From positions 62,001-126,000 of the forward strand of contig CAJOPT010000128.1 in NCBI GenBank assembly GCA_905236455.1: 64,000 nucleotides of DNA. The letters are read 5' to 3'. The DNA comes from an uncultured Prevotella sp. (GTDB taxonomy: Bacteria > Bacteroidota > Bacteroidia > Bacteroidales > Bacteroidaceae). The notes beneath the pieces were generated by a model, which saw only the letters and a program-made list of their open reading frames with translations, was not told the DNA's origin and searched no databases. The position numbers and the translations under genes are program-made. The number at the start of each line of letters is the position of its first letter. The first letter of the stretch is position 1. Shown here piece by piece: positions 30,337-38,816 of this stretch.

Positions 30337-31122
30337 CTAATAGGAGGCTGTACAATGTATACCTTCAGCTATAACACGGTCGCGGATGGCATCAAGCTGT
30401 TCGCGACTTGCTTTTTTTAGTCCTTTTATGGGAGTCTCACGGTCAATCGTGTAAATCATAACGGATTCCGGATGGATTTCCTTCAAGGCTTCAATCCATG
30501 GCTTGACATATCTTTCTCCAGTGTTGTCAATTGGTACTCCGTCTCTGTCATCTTTTCCTGTAAGGAATATTGTCTGAATGATGACATGACCATTAAAAGC
30601 CTTCAGCTCCTCAATGACTTTATTAACATCGTATGTATGAGACACAGGACGGTCTATGCGTCGTATGAAGTCTGCATCTATAGTGTCCAGCTTCTGAATA
30701 TTATTGTCAACAAGTTTCAGAGCCTCATGCACATCTTTCTTATAGGACATCGTTGCATTGCTCAAAACCGACACTTTTGCTTCCTTACAATATTTGTTAC
30801 GCAGACTAATAGTGTCGTAAATAATACCGGCGAAATCAGGATGGGCTGTAGGCTCACCATTACCGGCAAAGGTCAGTACGTCTGGGAGAGCATTGTCTTT
30901 AGACATTTCCTGTAATTTCTTTTCCAAGGATTCTGCCACTTCTTTGCGAGTAGGGCGTGGCATAGAGGGACGAAAGTCTTTGTTAAGTCCGCATTCGCAA
31001 TAAAGACAGTCGAATGTGCAGATTTTTCCGTCACCAGGCATGAGGTTGATGCCGAGTGAGATACCTAAACGCCGGCTGTGTACTGGACCGAAGATAGGTG
31101 ATGGATAAATTATTGTACTCAT
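30337..31122 (-). CDS. Radical SAM protein
   Basis: CTFDCLYCECG cluster motif; FAGNGEPTAHPDF. Confidence 0.88.
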   Translation of the reverse strand: MSTIIYPSPIFGPVHSRRLGISLGINLMPGDGKICTFDCLYCECGLNKDFRPSMPRPTRKEVAESLEKKLQEMSKDNALPDVLTFAGNGEPTAHPDFAGIIYDTISLRNKYCKEAKVSVLSNATMSYKKDVHEALKLVDNNIQKLDTIDADFIRRIDRPVSHTYDVNKVIEELKAFNGHVIIQTIFLTGKDDRDGVPIDNTGERYVKPWIEALKEIHPESVMIYTIDRETPIKGLKKASREQLDAIRDRVIAEGIHCTASY

Positions 31123-31202
31123 TGATTATTCTTCAATTGTTCAAAAAACAAATCAAAAACTTCAAAACATGTTACAGCATACGCCATAATGTGGATTCTC
31201 TA

Positions 31203-31943
31203 TTAGTCAAGAAATCCTTGGTCACGAAGTGCCTGTAACATGGTCTCTGACATTTTCTCGTTGTCTTTTTTTGTATATCGGCAGTCGGTGAAGACTTGTG
31301 CAAGTGTCTCCTTGTTGTTTAGCTCCACAAAATGCCGGTTTTCCTCAAGCTCTTCCTTGGCTTTATAAAAAGAGTCGATGCGTGCCGATGTGTAGTCTTC
31401 ATATATCTCTTGATGAATTATACTTTCCAGTGGCAGCCGGTCGGAGAGGGCTGGTGTCTCATCTGGCCAGCCGAGCGTTATTGTAGCGACAGGGAATACT
31501 AACTTGGGTAGCTGAAGTATGTCAATTATCATCTTTGGCATGTATATGGTTGTTCCAAGAAAACAAGTTCCTAACCCTTCTTCTTCTGCAAGGTTGCAGA
31601 ATGTTTGGCAATATAACAATGCGTCGGTAGAGGCATTGATGAAGGATAGGAAATTGTCATATCCGGGATTTGCCTTCCTGTTCTCTGCCCATAGTGTAGT
31701 GCGCCGGAAGTCGGCACAGAAGGTTAGCATAACTGGTGCTTGTGTCACCATTGGCTGGTTGAAGTGTGCTGGTGCCAGACGACGTTTCATTTCGTCGTCA
31801 CGTGTGATAATTACAGAATACAGTTGCAGGTTACCCATTGTAGGTGTTCGCTCCGCTTCTTCCAGTAGTCGGTGTAACAAATTTTGTTCCACAGCTTTCG
31901 TGGAGTATTTTCTGATTGTTCGTCTGTTGTTTATTGATGCCAT
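31203..31943 (-). CDS. Nitroreductase family protein
   Basis: NNRRTIRKYS N-terminus, ERTPTMGNLQLYSVI, GLGTCFLGT. Confidence 0.88.
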   Translation of the reverse strand: MASINNRRTIRKYSTKAVEQNLLHRLLEEAERTPTMGNLQLYSVIITRDDEMKRRLAPAHFNQPMVTQAPVMLTFCADFRRTTLWAENRKANPGYDNFLSFINASTDALLYCQTFCNLAEEEGLGTCFLGTTIYMPKMIIDILQLPKLVFPVATITLGWPDETPALSDRLPLESIIHQEIYEDYTSARIDSFYKAKEELEENRHFVELNNKETLAQVFTDCRYTKKDNEKMSETMLQALRDQGFLD

Positions 31944-32067
31944 AATATAGTTGCTTTCAGTATTTATGCTGCAAAGGTAATGTTAAAATCGTATAATTCA
32001 CATTATATTGAACTATAAATGTGTTTTTTTTATTATTTTTGCAACTGAATTTGAATTCACAATAATC

Positions 32068-32577
32068 ATGGAGAATAATAATCAAAACGCTGGAGAGAAT
32101 TCACAAGTTGTTGAAGTTCGCCCTAAAGAGCTGGCTTGCGATGTTGTGCGTTTTCAAAACAATAAGGAGAAATGGGTGGCATTTGTAGGTTTACTGGACG
32201 GACGCCCATACGAGATCTTTACTGGTTTGCAGGATGACGAGGAGGGAATAGTGCTTCCTAAAACCGTTACTAAAGGAAAGATAATAAAGCAGGTTAATGA
32301 GGATGGCTCAAGTCGTTATGACTTCCAGTTTGAGAACAAACGGGGATATAAGACTACTGTTGAAGGTCTTTCTGAGAAGTTCAATCCAGAGTATTGGAAT
32401 TATGCCAAGCTTATCTCTGGTGTCCTTCGCTATCGCATGCCTATAGAAAACGTTATAAAACTGGTCGCTTCTTTGTCATTGAAAGATGAAAGCATTAACA
32501 CCTGGAAAACGGGCGTTGAACGGGCTTTGAAGAAATATGTCAATGGCGGTGAGGATGTGGAAGATTCTCTTGAATAG
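32068..32577 (+). CDS. Stand-alone protein resembling the C-terminal domain of Bacteroidetes class II ribonucleotide reductase
   Basis: RPKELACDVVRFQNNKEKWVAFVGLLDGRPYEIFTG...ISGVLRYRMPIENVIKLV...TWKTGVERALKKYV; start set at MENNNQN. Confidence 0.65.
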   Translation: MENNNQNAGENSQVVEVRPKELACDVVRFQNNKEKWVAFVGLLDGRPYEIFTGLQDDEEGIVLPKTVTKGKIIKQVNEDGSSRYDFQFENKRGYKTTVEGLSEKFNPEYWNYAKLISGVLRYRMPIENVIKLVASLSLKDESINTWKTGVERALKKYVNGGEDVEDSLE

Positions 32578-32608
32578 CTAAGGTTAATAATTCTTCAGGT
32601 TTAATGAG

Positions 32609-32998
32609 ATGATGCAGTTGACATGCGGGTATATCTTGTTGAAAGGACTTCGGTTTCATGCTTTTCATGGCGTCCTGCCACAGGAGCGTGAGGTCGGTAA
32701 CGACTATGTTGTCAATGTACGTATAGGATATCCTTTGGCAACCGCGTCAGAGAGTGATGATGTCAACTATACCTTGCATTATGGTGAGGCTTATGACATG
32801 ATACGAGATGAGATGATGTCACCTTCGGCATTGCTGGAACATGTGGCAGAGCGTATAGCACGGGCTCTTTTTACACGATGGACGAAAATACAGTCCTTGG
32901 ACTTGGAACTGACGAAGGAGAATCCTCCGATAGGCGCATATTGCGAAGGAGCGAGTGTCGAAATGCATTGGGATTCTTTACATGAGGGAAGCCTTTGA
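32609..32998 (+). CDS. folB: Dihydroneopterin aldolase
   Basis: LKGLRFHAFHGVLPQEREVGNDY; TKENPPIG. Confidence 0.92.
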   Translation: MMQLTCGYILLKGLRFHAFHGVLPQEREVGNDYVVNVRIGYPLATASESDDVNYTLHYGEAYDMIRDEMMSPSALLEHVAERIARALFTRWTKIQSLDLELTKENPPIGAYCEGASVEMHWDSLHEGSL

Positions 32999-33043
32999 TT
33001 TTCAATCAATAGGATATCTCTTTATAACGATATAGATACTTTT

Positions 33044-34309
33044 ATGATAAGAAAGATATTTTTTTTGTTTTTTGCCTTTATGACAAGCATTGCTGTTGCA
33101 GATGGTGCAAATAAGCAATTTACACTTGTTATTGACGCTGGGCATGGAGGACATGATACAGGCGCTCCAGGTGCCTTCTCAAAAGAAAAGAACATCAACC
33201 TTAATATTGCATTGGCTTTTGGAAGGTATGTAGAGCGTAACTGTCCTGATGTACGGGTGATATATACTCGTAAGACTGATGTGTTTATAACCCTGAAGGA
33301 ACGTGCCAACATTGCAAATCGCAACAATGCTGATTTGTTTATCTCTGTACATACTAATGCACTTCCTGCGGGAAGAATAGCACGAGGATTTGAGACTTAT
33401 ACATTAGGTATGCACCGCGCAAAGGACAATCTTGATGTGGCTATGCGTGAGAATAGTGTTATCTCCATGGAGAAAGACTACAAACAGCGTTATCAAGGCT
33501 TTGACCCAAGGTCGTCAGAGAGCTATATCATGTTTGAGTTTATGCAAAGTGCCAACATGGAGAAGAGTGTCGAATTGGCAAAAATCATACAGCGTACGGT
33601 GTGTAGCACGGCAGGACGTGTTGACAAGGGTGTGCATCAGGCAGGCTTCCTTGTGCTTCGTGAGACTTCCATGCCAAGTTGCCTGATAGAGCTCGGGTTT
33701 ATCAGTACACCGGATGAAGAGAACTTCCTTAATTCGGAACAGGGTATCGACGCTATGGCTCGTGGAATATATCAGGCGTTTGTGACTTATAAGAACCGTT
33801 ATAGTGGTAAGGTTGTGGTTCCTTACGTGGCTCCAAAGTCCAATAGTTTTGAGGATCAGCATCATATCTTCCCGCAGGATGACACTCCTTCTTCCAGTAA
33901 GGAGAGGAATGCATCTAAAAAAGAACGGGAGCAGGAAAAAATGGAGAGTAAGGTTGAGACTGTGAAACATGTGGTGCATGAGGTTAAGGAGGAACAGGTA
34001 AAACCCGAGCCTTTGATGTCAACGGTTCAGCCATTACCAAATGCTCCGGTTTTCAAGGTCCAGATTTTTGTCTCTGATAGTCCACTGCCAGCCAAGCATC
34101 CTCAGTTTAAGGGACATGGCAAGGATGTGGAGAGCTACTCCGAAGGTGGAATGACTAAATATACTATTGGCAGTAGTGGGAGCTATGATGAAATATGCCG
34201 GATACATAATTCCTTGAAGAGTGATTTCCCGGGATCGTTTGTCATCGCTCTTAAAAACGGTAAACGCATGGATCTGCATCAGGCTATAAAGGAAAGTAAA
34301 AAACACTGA
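33044..34309 (+). CDS. N-acetylmuramoyl-L-alanine amidase with SPOR-like C-terminus
   Basis: VIDAGHGGHDTGAPG, FISVHTNA, CLIELGFIS motifs. Confidence 0.94.
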   Translation: MIRKIFFLFFAFMTSIAVADGANKQFTLVIDAGHGGHDTGAPGAFSKEKNINLNIALAFGRYVERNCPDVRVIYTRKTDVFITLKERANIANRNNADLFISVHTNALPAGRIARGFETYTLGMHRAKDNLDVAMRENSVISMEKDYKQRYQGFDPRSSESYIMFEFMQSANMEKSVELAKIIQRTVCSTAGRVDKGVHQAGFLVLRETSMPSCLIELGFISTPDEENFLNSEQGIDAMARGIYQAFVTYKNRYSGKVVVPYVAPKSNSFEDQHHIFPQDDTPSSSKERNASKKEREQEKMESKVETVKHVVHEVKEEQVKPEPLMSTVQPLPNAPVFKVQIFVSDSPLPAKHPQFKGHGKDVESYSEGGMTKYTIGSSGSYDEICRIHNSLKSDFPGSFVIALKNGKRMDLHQAIKESKKH

Positions 34310-34352
34310 TATTTAAGTTAAAAATAAAATAATAGTCTATTATAACGGAAGT

Positions 34353-35285
34353 ATGAAAATTAAAAACGAAGTCAAGATAGCTATAGTCGCAATCATTGGA
34401 ATAATGGTGTTGTTTTTTGGTATGCAGTTCCTTAAAGGACTATCCTTCTTTTCCTCTGACACGACATATGTGATGAAGTTTAATAACATCACTGGGTTGT
34501 CTACCTCAAGTCCAATCACTGCCAATGGTTTCCGGGTAGGCACGGTAAAGACAGTAAACTATGATTACTCTTCGCCAGAGGATATCAAAGTCGATGTCAA
34601 TATAGATAAGGATATGATTATTCCAAATGGTACGAAGGCTGAGATAGTAAGTGATATGCTCGGAAATGTTCAGATTGTACTCAGGCTGGGCGATATCAAA
34701 AACGGAAGGCTTCCTGTTGGTGGGGTAATTGAAGGTGGTATGGAGAAAGGCGCAATGGATGCGGTTATGTCGATGGTGCCGGAGATACAAAAGCTGCTGC
34801 CAAAGATGGATTCTATTCTCACTGGCATCAATACTCTGGTGGCTGACCCGTCAATAGCGGCGTCATTGCATAATATCAATACTATTACATCTGACCTGAC
34901 AACCTCAACACGCCAGCTGAATCAGATTATGGCTACAGTAAACAAGGAATTGCCCGGACTGACTGGGAAGGCAAACGGATTGCTTACGCATGCTGACGGA
35001 ACGATGTCTAATGCTGATAATATGATAACAACCTTAAACGATAAGGTCGGAGGAATAGATGTCGCGGGAACCATGGCTAAGGTTGACCAGACTCTTGCGA
35101 ATGTACAGAGCCTTACAGATAAACTCAATAGCAACCAAGGGACACTGGGATTGCTGATGAATGACAAAACTCTTTATCAAAACCTGACACAGACGATGCA
35201 AGATGCCGATGCGTTACTTGTTGACTTCAAGGATCATCCAAAGAGATATATACACTTCTCAGTATTCGGAAAAAAAGACAAATAA
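34353..35285 (+). CDS. MCE/MlaD family protein
   Basis: N-terminal TM and VMKFNNITGLSTSSPITANGFRVGTVKTV MCE domain. Confidence 0.92.
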   Translation: MKIKNEVKIAIVAIIGIMVLFFGMQFLKGLSFFSSDTTYVMKFNNITGLSTSSPITANGFRVGTVKTVNYDYSSPEDIKVDVNIDKDMIIPNGTKAEIVSDMLGNVQIVLRLGDIKNGRLPVGGVIEGGMEKGAMDAVMSMVPEIQKLLPKMDSILTGINTLVADPSIAASLHNINTITSDLTTSTRQLNQIMATVNKELPGLTGKANGLLTHADGTMSNADNMITTLNDKVGGIDVAGTMAKVDQTLANVQSLTDKLNSNQGTLGLLMNDKTLYQNLTQTMQDADALLVDFKDHPKRYIHFSVFGKKDK

Positions 35286-35577
35286 TGCGGTATTTAAATT
35301 AAGTCTAAATAAGTTTGTTAAAGTTCCACACTTTAAGAGAAATATGTAAATGGTGAATTGTCAGTGACTTTCAGCATTTTATAAAATGTTTTTCAAATTA
35401 TCGTAAAAGTGACTGAAATGTGCAAAATTGTTTGGAAATCAGAGTGTTAGAATAATGCAAGCGTAAAAATATTAAAGCCAAAATACATGGCGTTGCAAAG
35501 TACTAACAATAGGGCATTTAGCTAAAAATGCCATGACTCGACAAATTGGCGCATTAGTAAATTTCAAAATTGTTGAT

Positions 35578-35586
35578 TACCTTTGC
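35578..35586 (+). promoter_or_regulatory. -7 element (TACCTTTGC) upstream of dnaA
   Basis: TACCTTTGC, 50 nt before dnaA ATG. Confidence 0.55.
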
Positions 35587-35635
35587 AAAGTCTTTCGTGA
35601 GAGAACGATGTAAGACAACAATGTATTAACTGGAT

Positions 35636-37048
35636 ATGAACGTAAAACCTATGAAACTCTGGGAGCAATGTCTACTACTTATCCGTGATAACGTCACGGA
35701 AAAGCAGTTCGATACTTGGTTCAAACCCATTGTCTGTGAGTCCTTCCAGGAAGAGACCAAGACTTTGCGGCTACGGGTACAAAGTCCATTCGTGTATGAG
35801 TACCTCGAGGAGAACTATATCGACCTGTTGAGCAAGGTTCTTACGCATGTATATGGAAAAGGTGTACGCCTGACATATCGGGTTGTCACAGATAAAGAAA
35901 ATCATCTGACGCAAGATATTCAGGCTGAGCCAGTTGAGAACATTGACTCGCAACGTCCTACTGGCAGGGCTAATCAGCCTCGTACCAAGCTCGATACTGC
36001 ACAACATGATATTGACTCACAATTAGATCCGCATAAGTCATTTGCTAATTTTATTGAGGGTGACAGTAATAAACTGCCTCGTTCTATAGGTTTGTCTATT
36101 GCGGAACATCCAAACACCACGCAGTTTAATCCAATGTTTATCTATGGTCCATCAGGATGTGGAAAGACACATCTTATGAATGCTATAGGACTGCACATAA
36201 AGAAACTGTATCCTCAGAAACGTGTATTGTATATTAGTGCAAAGCTTTTCCAGGTTCAATATACTAACTCCGTATTGCAGAATACTGTTAACGACTTTAT
36301 AAGCTTCTATCAGACTATAGATGTGCTTTTGGTTGATGACATACAGGAGTGGGTGAGCGCAGCGAAGACACAGGACACATTCTTCCATATCTTCGATCAC
36401 CTTTTCCGTAATGGAAGACGTATATTGTTGGCTTCTGATCGCCCTCCGGTTGATCTGAAAGGTATGAATGAGCGTTTGCTTACGCGTTTCTCTTGCGGAT
36501 TAATAGCTGAGTTGGAAAAACCAAACATACAGTTGTGTATTGATATCCTCAATCATAAGATACAACATGAGGGGTTACAGATACCTGACGAAGTGGTGCG
36601 GTTTATCGCTCAGACTGCAAATGGTAGCGTTCGTGATCTACAGGGTGTCATTAATTCTTTGCTCGCATATAGCGTTGTATATAACAGCAGTGTTGACATG
36701 CGCTTGGCTGAGCGCGTCATCAAGCGTGCTGTGAAGATTGATGAAAAACCTCTTACCATTGATGATATCGTGGAGACGGTATGCAATCATTTTAATGTCC
36801 GCACTTCAGATGTGTCGAGTCGCAGCCGTAAACAAGAGTATGTGGTGGCACGACAGGTCTCTATGTATCTTGCTCAGAAGTACACAAAGATGCCGGCATC
36901 ACGTATCGGAAAACTTGTTGGTGGACGTGACCACTCTACGGTTATTCATAGTTGTTCTCAAATAGAAAAACGCATGAAGGTTGATCATGCCTTTATGGAT
37001 GAGATAACAAGTATCGAGAATTCATTCAAGATAAAAAGACAATTATAA
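35636..37048 (+). CDS. dnaA: Chromosomal replication initiator protein DnaA
   Basis: FIYGPSGCGKTHLMNAIG, LLVDDIQEW, SSRSRKQEYVVARQVSMYLAQKYT...GRDHSTVIH signature. Confidence 0.98.
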   Translation: MNVKPMKLWEQCLLLIRDNVTEKQFDTWFKPIVCESFQEETKTLRLRVQSPFVYEYLEENYIDLLSKVLTHVYGKGVRLTYRVVTDKENHLTQDIQAEPVENIDSQRPTGRANQPRTKLDTAQHDIDSQLDPHKSFANFIEGDSNKLPRSIGLSIAEHPNTTQFNPMFIYGPSGCGKTHLMNAIGLHIKKLYPQKRVLYISAKLFQVQYTNSVLQNTVNDFISFYQTIDVLLVDDIQEWVSAAKTQDTFFHIFDHLFRNGRRILLASDRPPVDLKGMNERLLTRFSCGLIAELEKPNIQLCIDILNHKIQHEGLQIPDEVVRFIAQTANGSVRDLQGVINSLLAYSVVYNSSVDMRLAERVIKRAVKIDEKPLTIDDIVETVCNHFNVRTSDVSSRSRKQEYVVARQVSMYLAQKYTKMPASRIGKLVGGRDHSTVIHSCSQIEKRMKVDHAFMDEITSIENSFKIKRQL

Positions 37049-37070
37049 TTCATCTCATCTTGATGGATAT

Positions 37071-37114
37071 AAAAAATAAGAGTTAAGAAACGATATTCTT
37101 AACTCTTATTTTTT
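37071..37114. terminator. Bidirectional intrinsic terminator between dnaA and the fumarase gene
   Basis: AAAAAATAAGAGTTAAGAA-N6-TTCTTAACTCTTATTTTTT, perfect 19-bp arms. Confidence 0.9.
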
Positions 37115-37126
37115 TACTCAAAGTCC

Positions 37127-38776
37127 TTAACATTTAGCGTTCGGACACCAAGGCTTCAGTTGCTTGAAGAAGTCGTTGCCTTTATCATCAACGAGGATGA
37201 AAGCAGGGAAGTCTTCTACGGTGATCTTCCATATAGCTTCCATGCCCAGCTCAGGATATTCAACACATTCGATACTCTTGATACTGCTCTGTGAGAGGAC
37301 TGCGGCAACACCACCGATGGTACCAAGATAGAAACCGCCGTGTTTCTGGCAGGCGTCCGTAACTACCTGTGAGCGATTGCCCTTTGCAATCATTACAAGT
37401 GAGGCTCCATTGTCTTGGAACTCATCGACATATGGATCCATGCGGTTTGCTGTGGTCGGTCCCATAGACCCGCACGGATAGCCTTCTGGCGTCTTGGCTG
37501 GTCCAGCGTATAGTATCGGATGATCCTTGAAGTATTGTGGCATCTCCTCACCAGCATCAAGGCGTGCCTTCAGCTTCGCATGTGCGATGTCACGAGCTAC
37601 AATAATCGTTCCCCTCAAATTGACACGGGTGCTTACAGGGTATTTTGTCAGTTCTGCCCGTACTGCGTCAATACCTTTGTCAAGATCAATCTCAATGCCT
37701 TTCGTTCCCTCTCCAGGACGGCGGAACTCTTCTGGTATAAGCTCTGACGGGTTACTGTCCATCTTCTCAAGCCATATGCCATCACGGTTGATCTTAGCTT
37801 TGATATTACGGTCAGCGGAACAGCTTACTCCCATGCCTATAGGACAGGATGCTCCATGACGTGGCAGACGGATAACACGGATGTCATGTGCCAAAGCCTT
37901 GCCGCCAAACTGTGCACCCAGGCCAATCTTCTGTGCCTCTACAAGAAGTTTCTGCTCTAAGTCGATGTCGCGGAAGGCTCGTCCTGTCTCATCACCGGTG
38001 GTAGGCAGACTGTCGTAATACTTTATACTGGCGAGTTTCACAGTGAGCAGGTTCTTCTCGGCACTTGTTCCACCAATGACGAAGGCGATATGATAAGGTG
38101 GACAGGCTGCGGTGCCAAGGCTCTTCATTTTCTCTACAAGGAAAGGAAGAAGTGTTCCTTCATTCTGTATGGTTGCCTTTGTCATAGGATAGAAGTATGT
38201 CTTGTTGGCAGAACCGCCGCCTTTGGCAACCATTACGAAACGATACTCCGCACCCTCAGTAGCCTCGATGTCAATCTGTGCAGGGAGGTTGCAGCGTGTG
38301 TTCACCTCGTCATACATGTTGAGAGGAGCGTTCTGTGAGTAGCGAAGGTTCTCAATGGTAAAGGTGTTGTAGACTCCTTTCGAGAGTGCTTCCTCGTCCT
38401 CAAAGCCAGTCCAGACCTGTTGACCTTTCTCACCATGGATAATAGCGGTTCCGGTATCCTGACAGAAGGGTAGTATACCCTTGGCGGCTGTCTCTGCGTT
38501 GCGTAGGAACTGTAATGCCACATACTTGTCATTCTCGCTTGCCTCAGGGTCACTTAGGATGGCAGCGACCTGCTCATTATGTTCACGACGTAGCATAAAC
38601 TCCACATCATGGAATGCCTCTTGTGCAAGTAGGGTCAGTGCCTCTGGTGATACTTTAACAATTTCCTTTCCCTCAAACTCGCTGAGGCTGATGCCTTCTT
38701 TCGTCAGCAGGCGATACTCTGTTGTGTCTTTCCCCATCTGGAACATGGGGGCGTACTTGAAATCTGTTGTTGCCAT
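37127..38776 (-). CDS. Fumarate hydratase, class I
   Basis: [39 protein letters not shown] motifs. Confidence 0.94.
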   Translation of the reverse strand: MATTDFKYAPMFQMGKDTTEYRLLTKEGISLSEFEGKEIVKVSPEALTLLAQEAFHDVEFMLRREHNEQVAAILSDPEASENDKYVALQFLRNAETAAKGILPFCQDTGTAIIHGEKGQQVWTGFEDEEALSKGVYNTFTIENLRYSQNAPLNMYDEVNTRCNLPAQIDIEATEGAEYRFVMVAKGGGSANKTYFYPMTKATIQNEGTLLPFLVEKMKSLGTAACPPYHIAFVIGGTSAEKNLLTVKLASIKYYDSLPTTGDETGRAFRDIDLEQKLLVEAQKIGLGAQFGGKALAHDIRVIRLPRHGASCPIGMGVSCSADRNIKAKINRDGIWLEKMDSNPSELIPEEFRRPGEGTKGIEIDLDKGIDAVRAELTKYPVSTRVNLRGTIIVARDIAHAKLKARLDAGEEMPQYFKDHPILYAGPAKTPEGYPCGSMGPTTANRMDPYVDEFQDNGASLVMIAKGNRSQVVTDACQKHGGFYLGTIGGVAAVLSQSSIKSIECVEYPELGMEAIWKITVEDFPAFILVDDKGNDFFKQLKPWCPNAKC

Positions 38777-38816
38777 GGTTGTTTTTATTGTTTATTCGTT
38801 ATTACGTTATCTCGTT

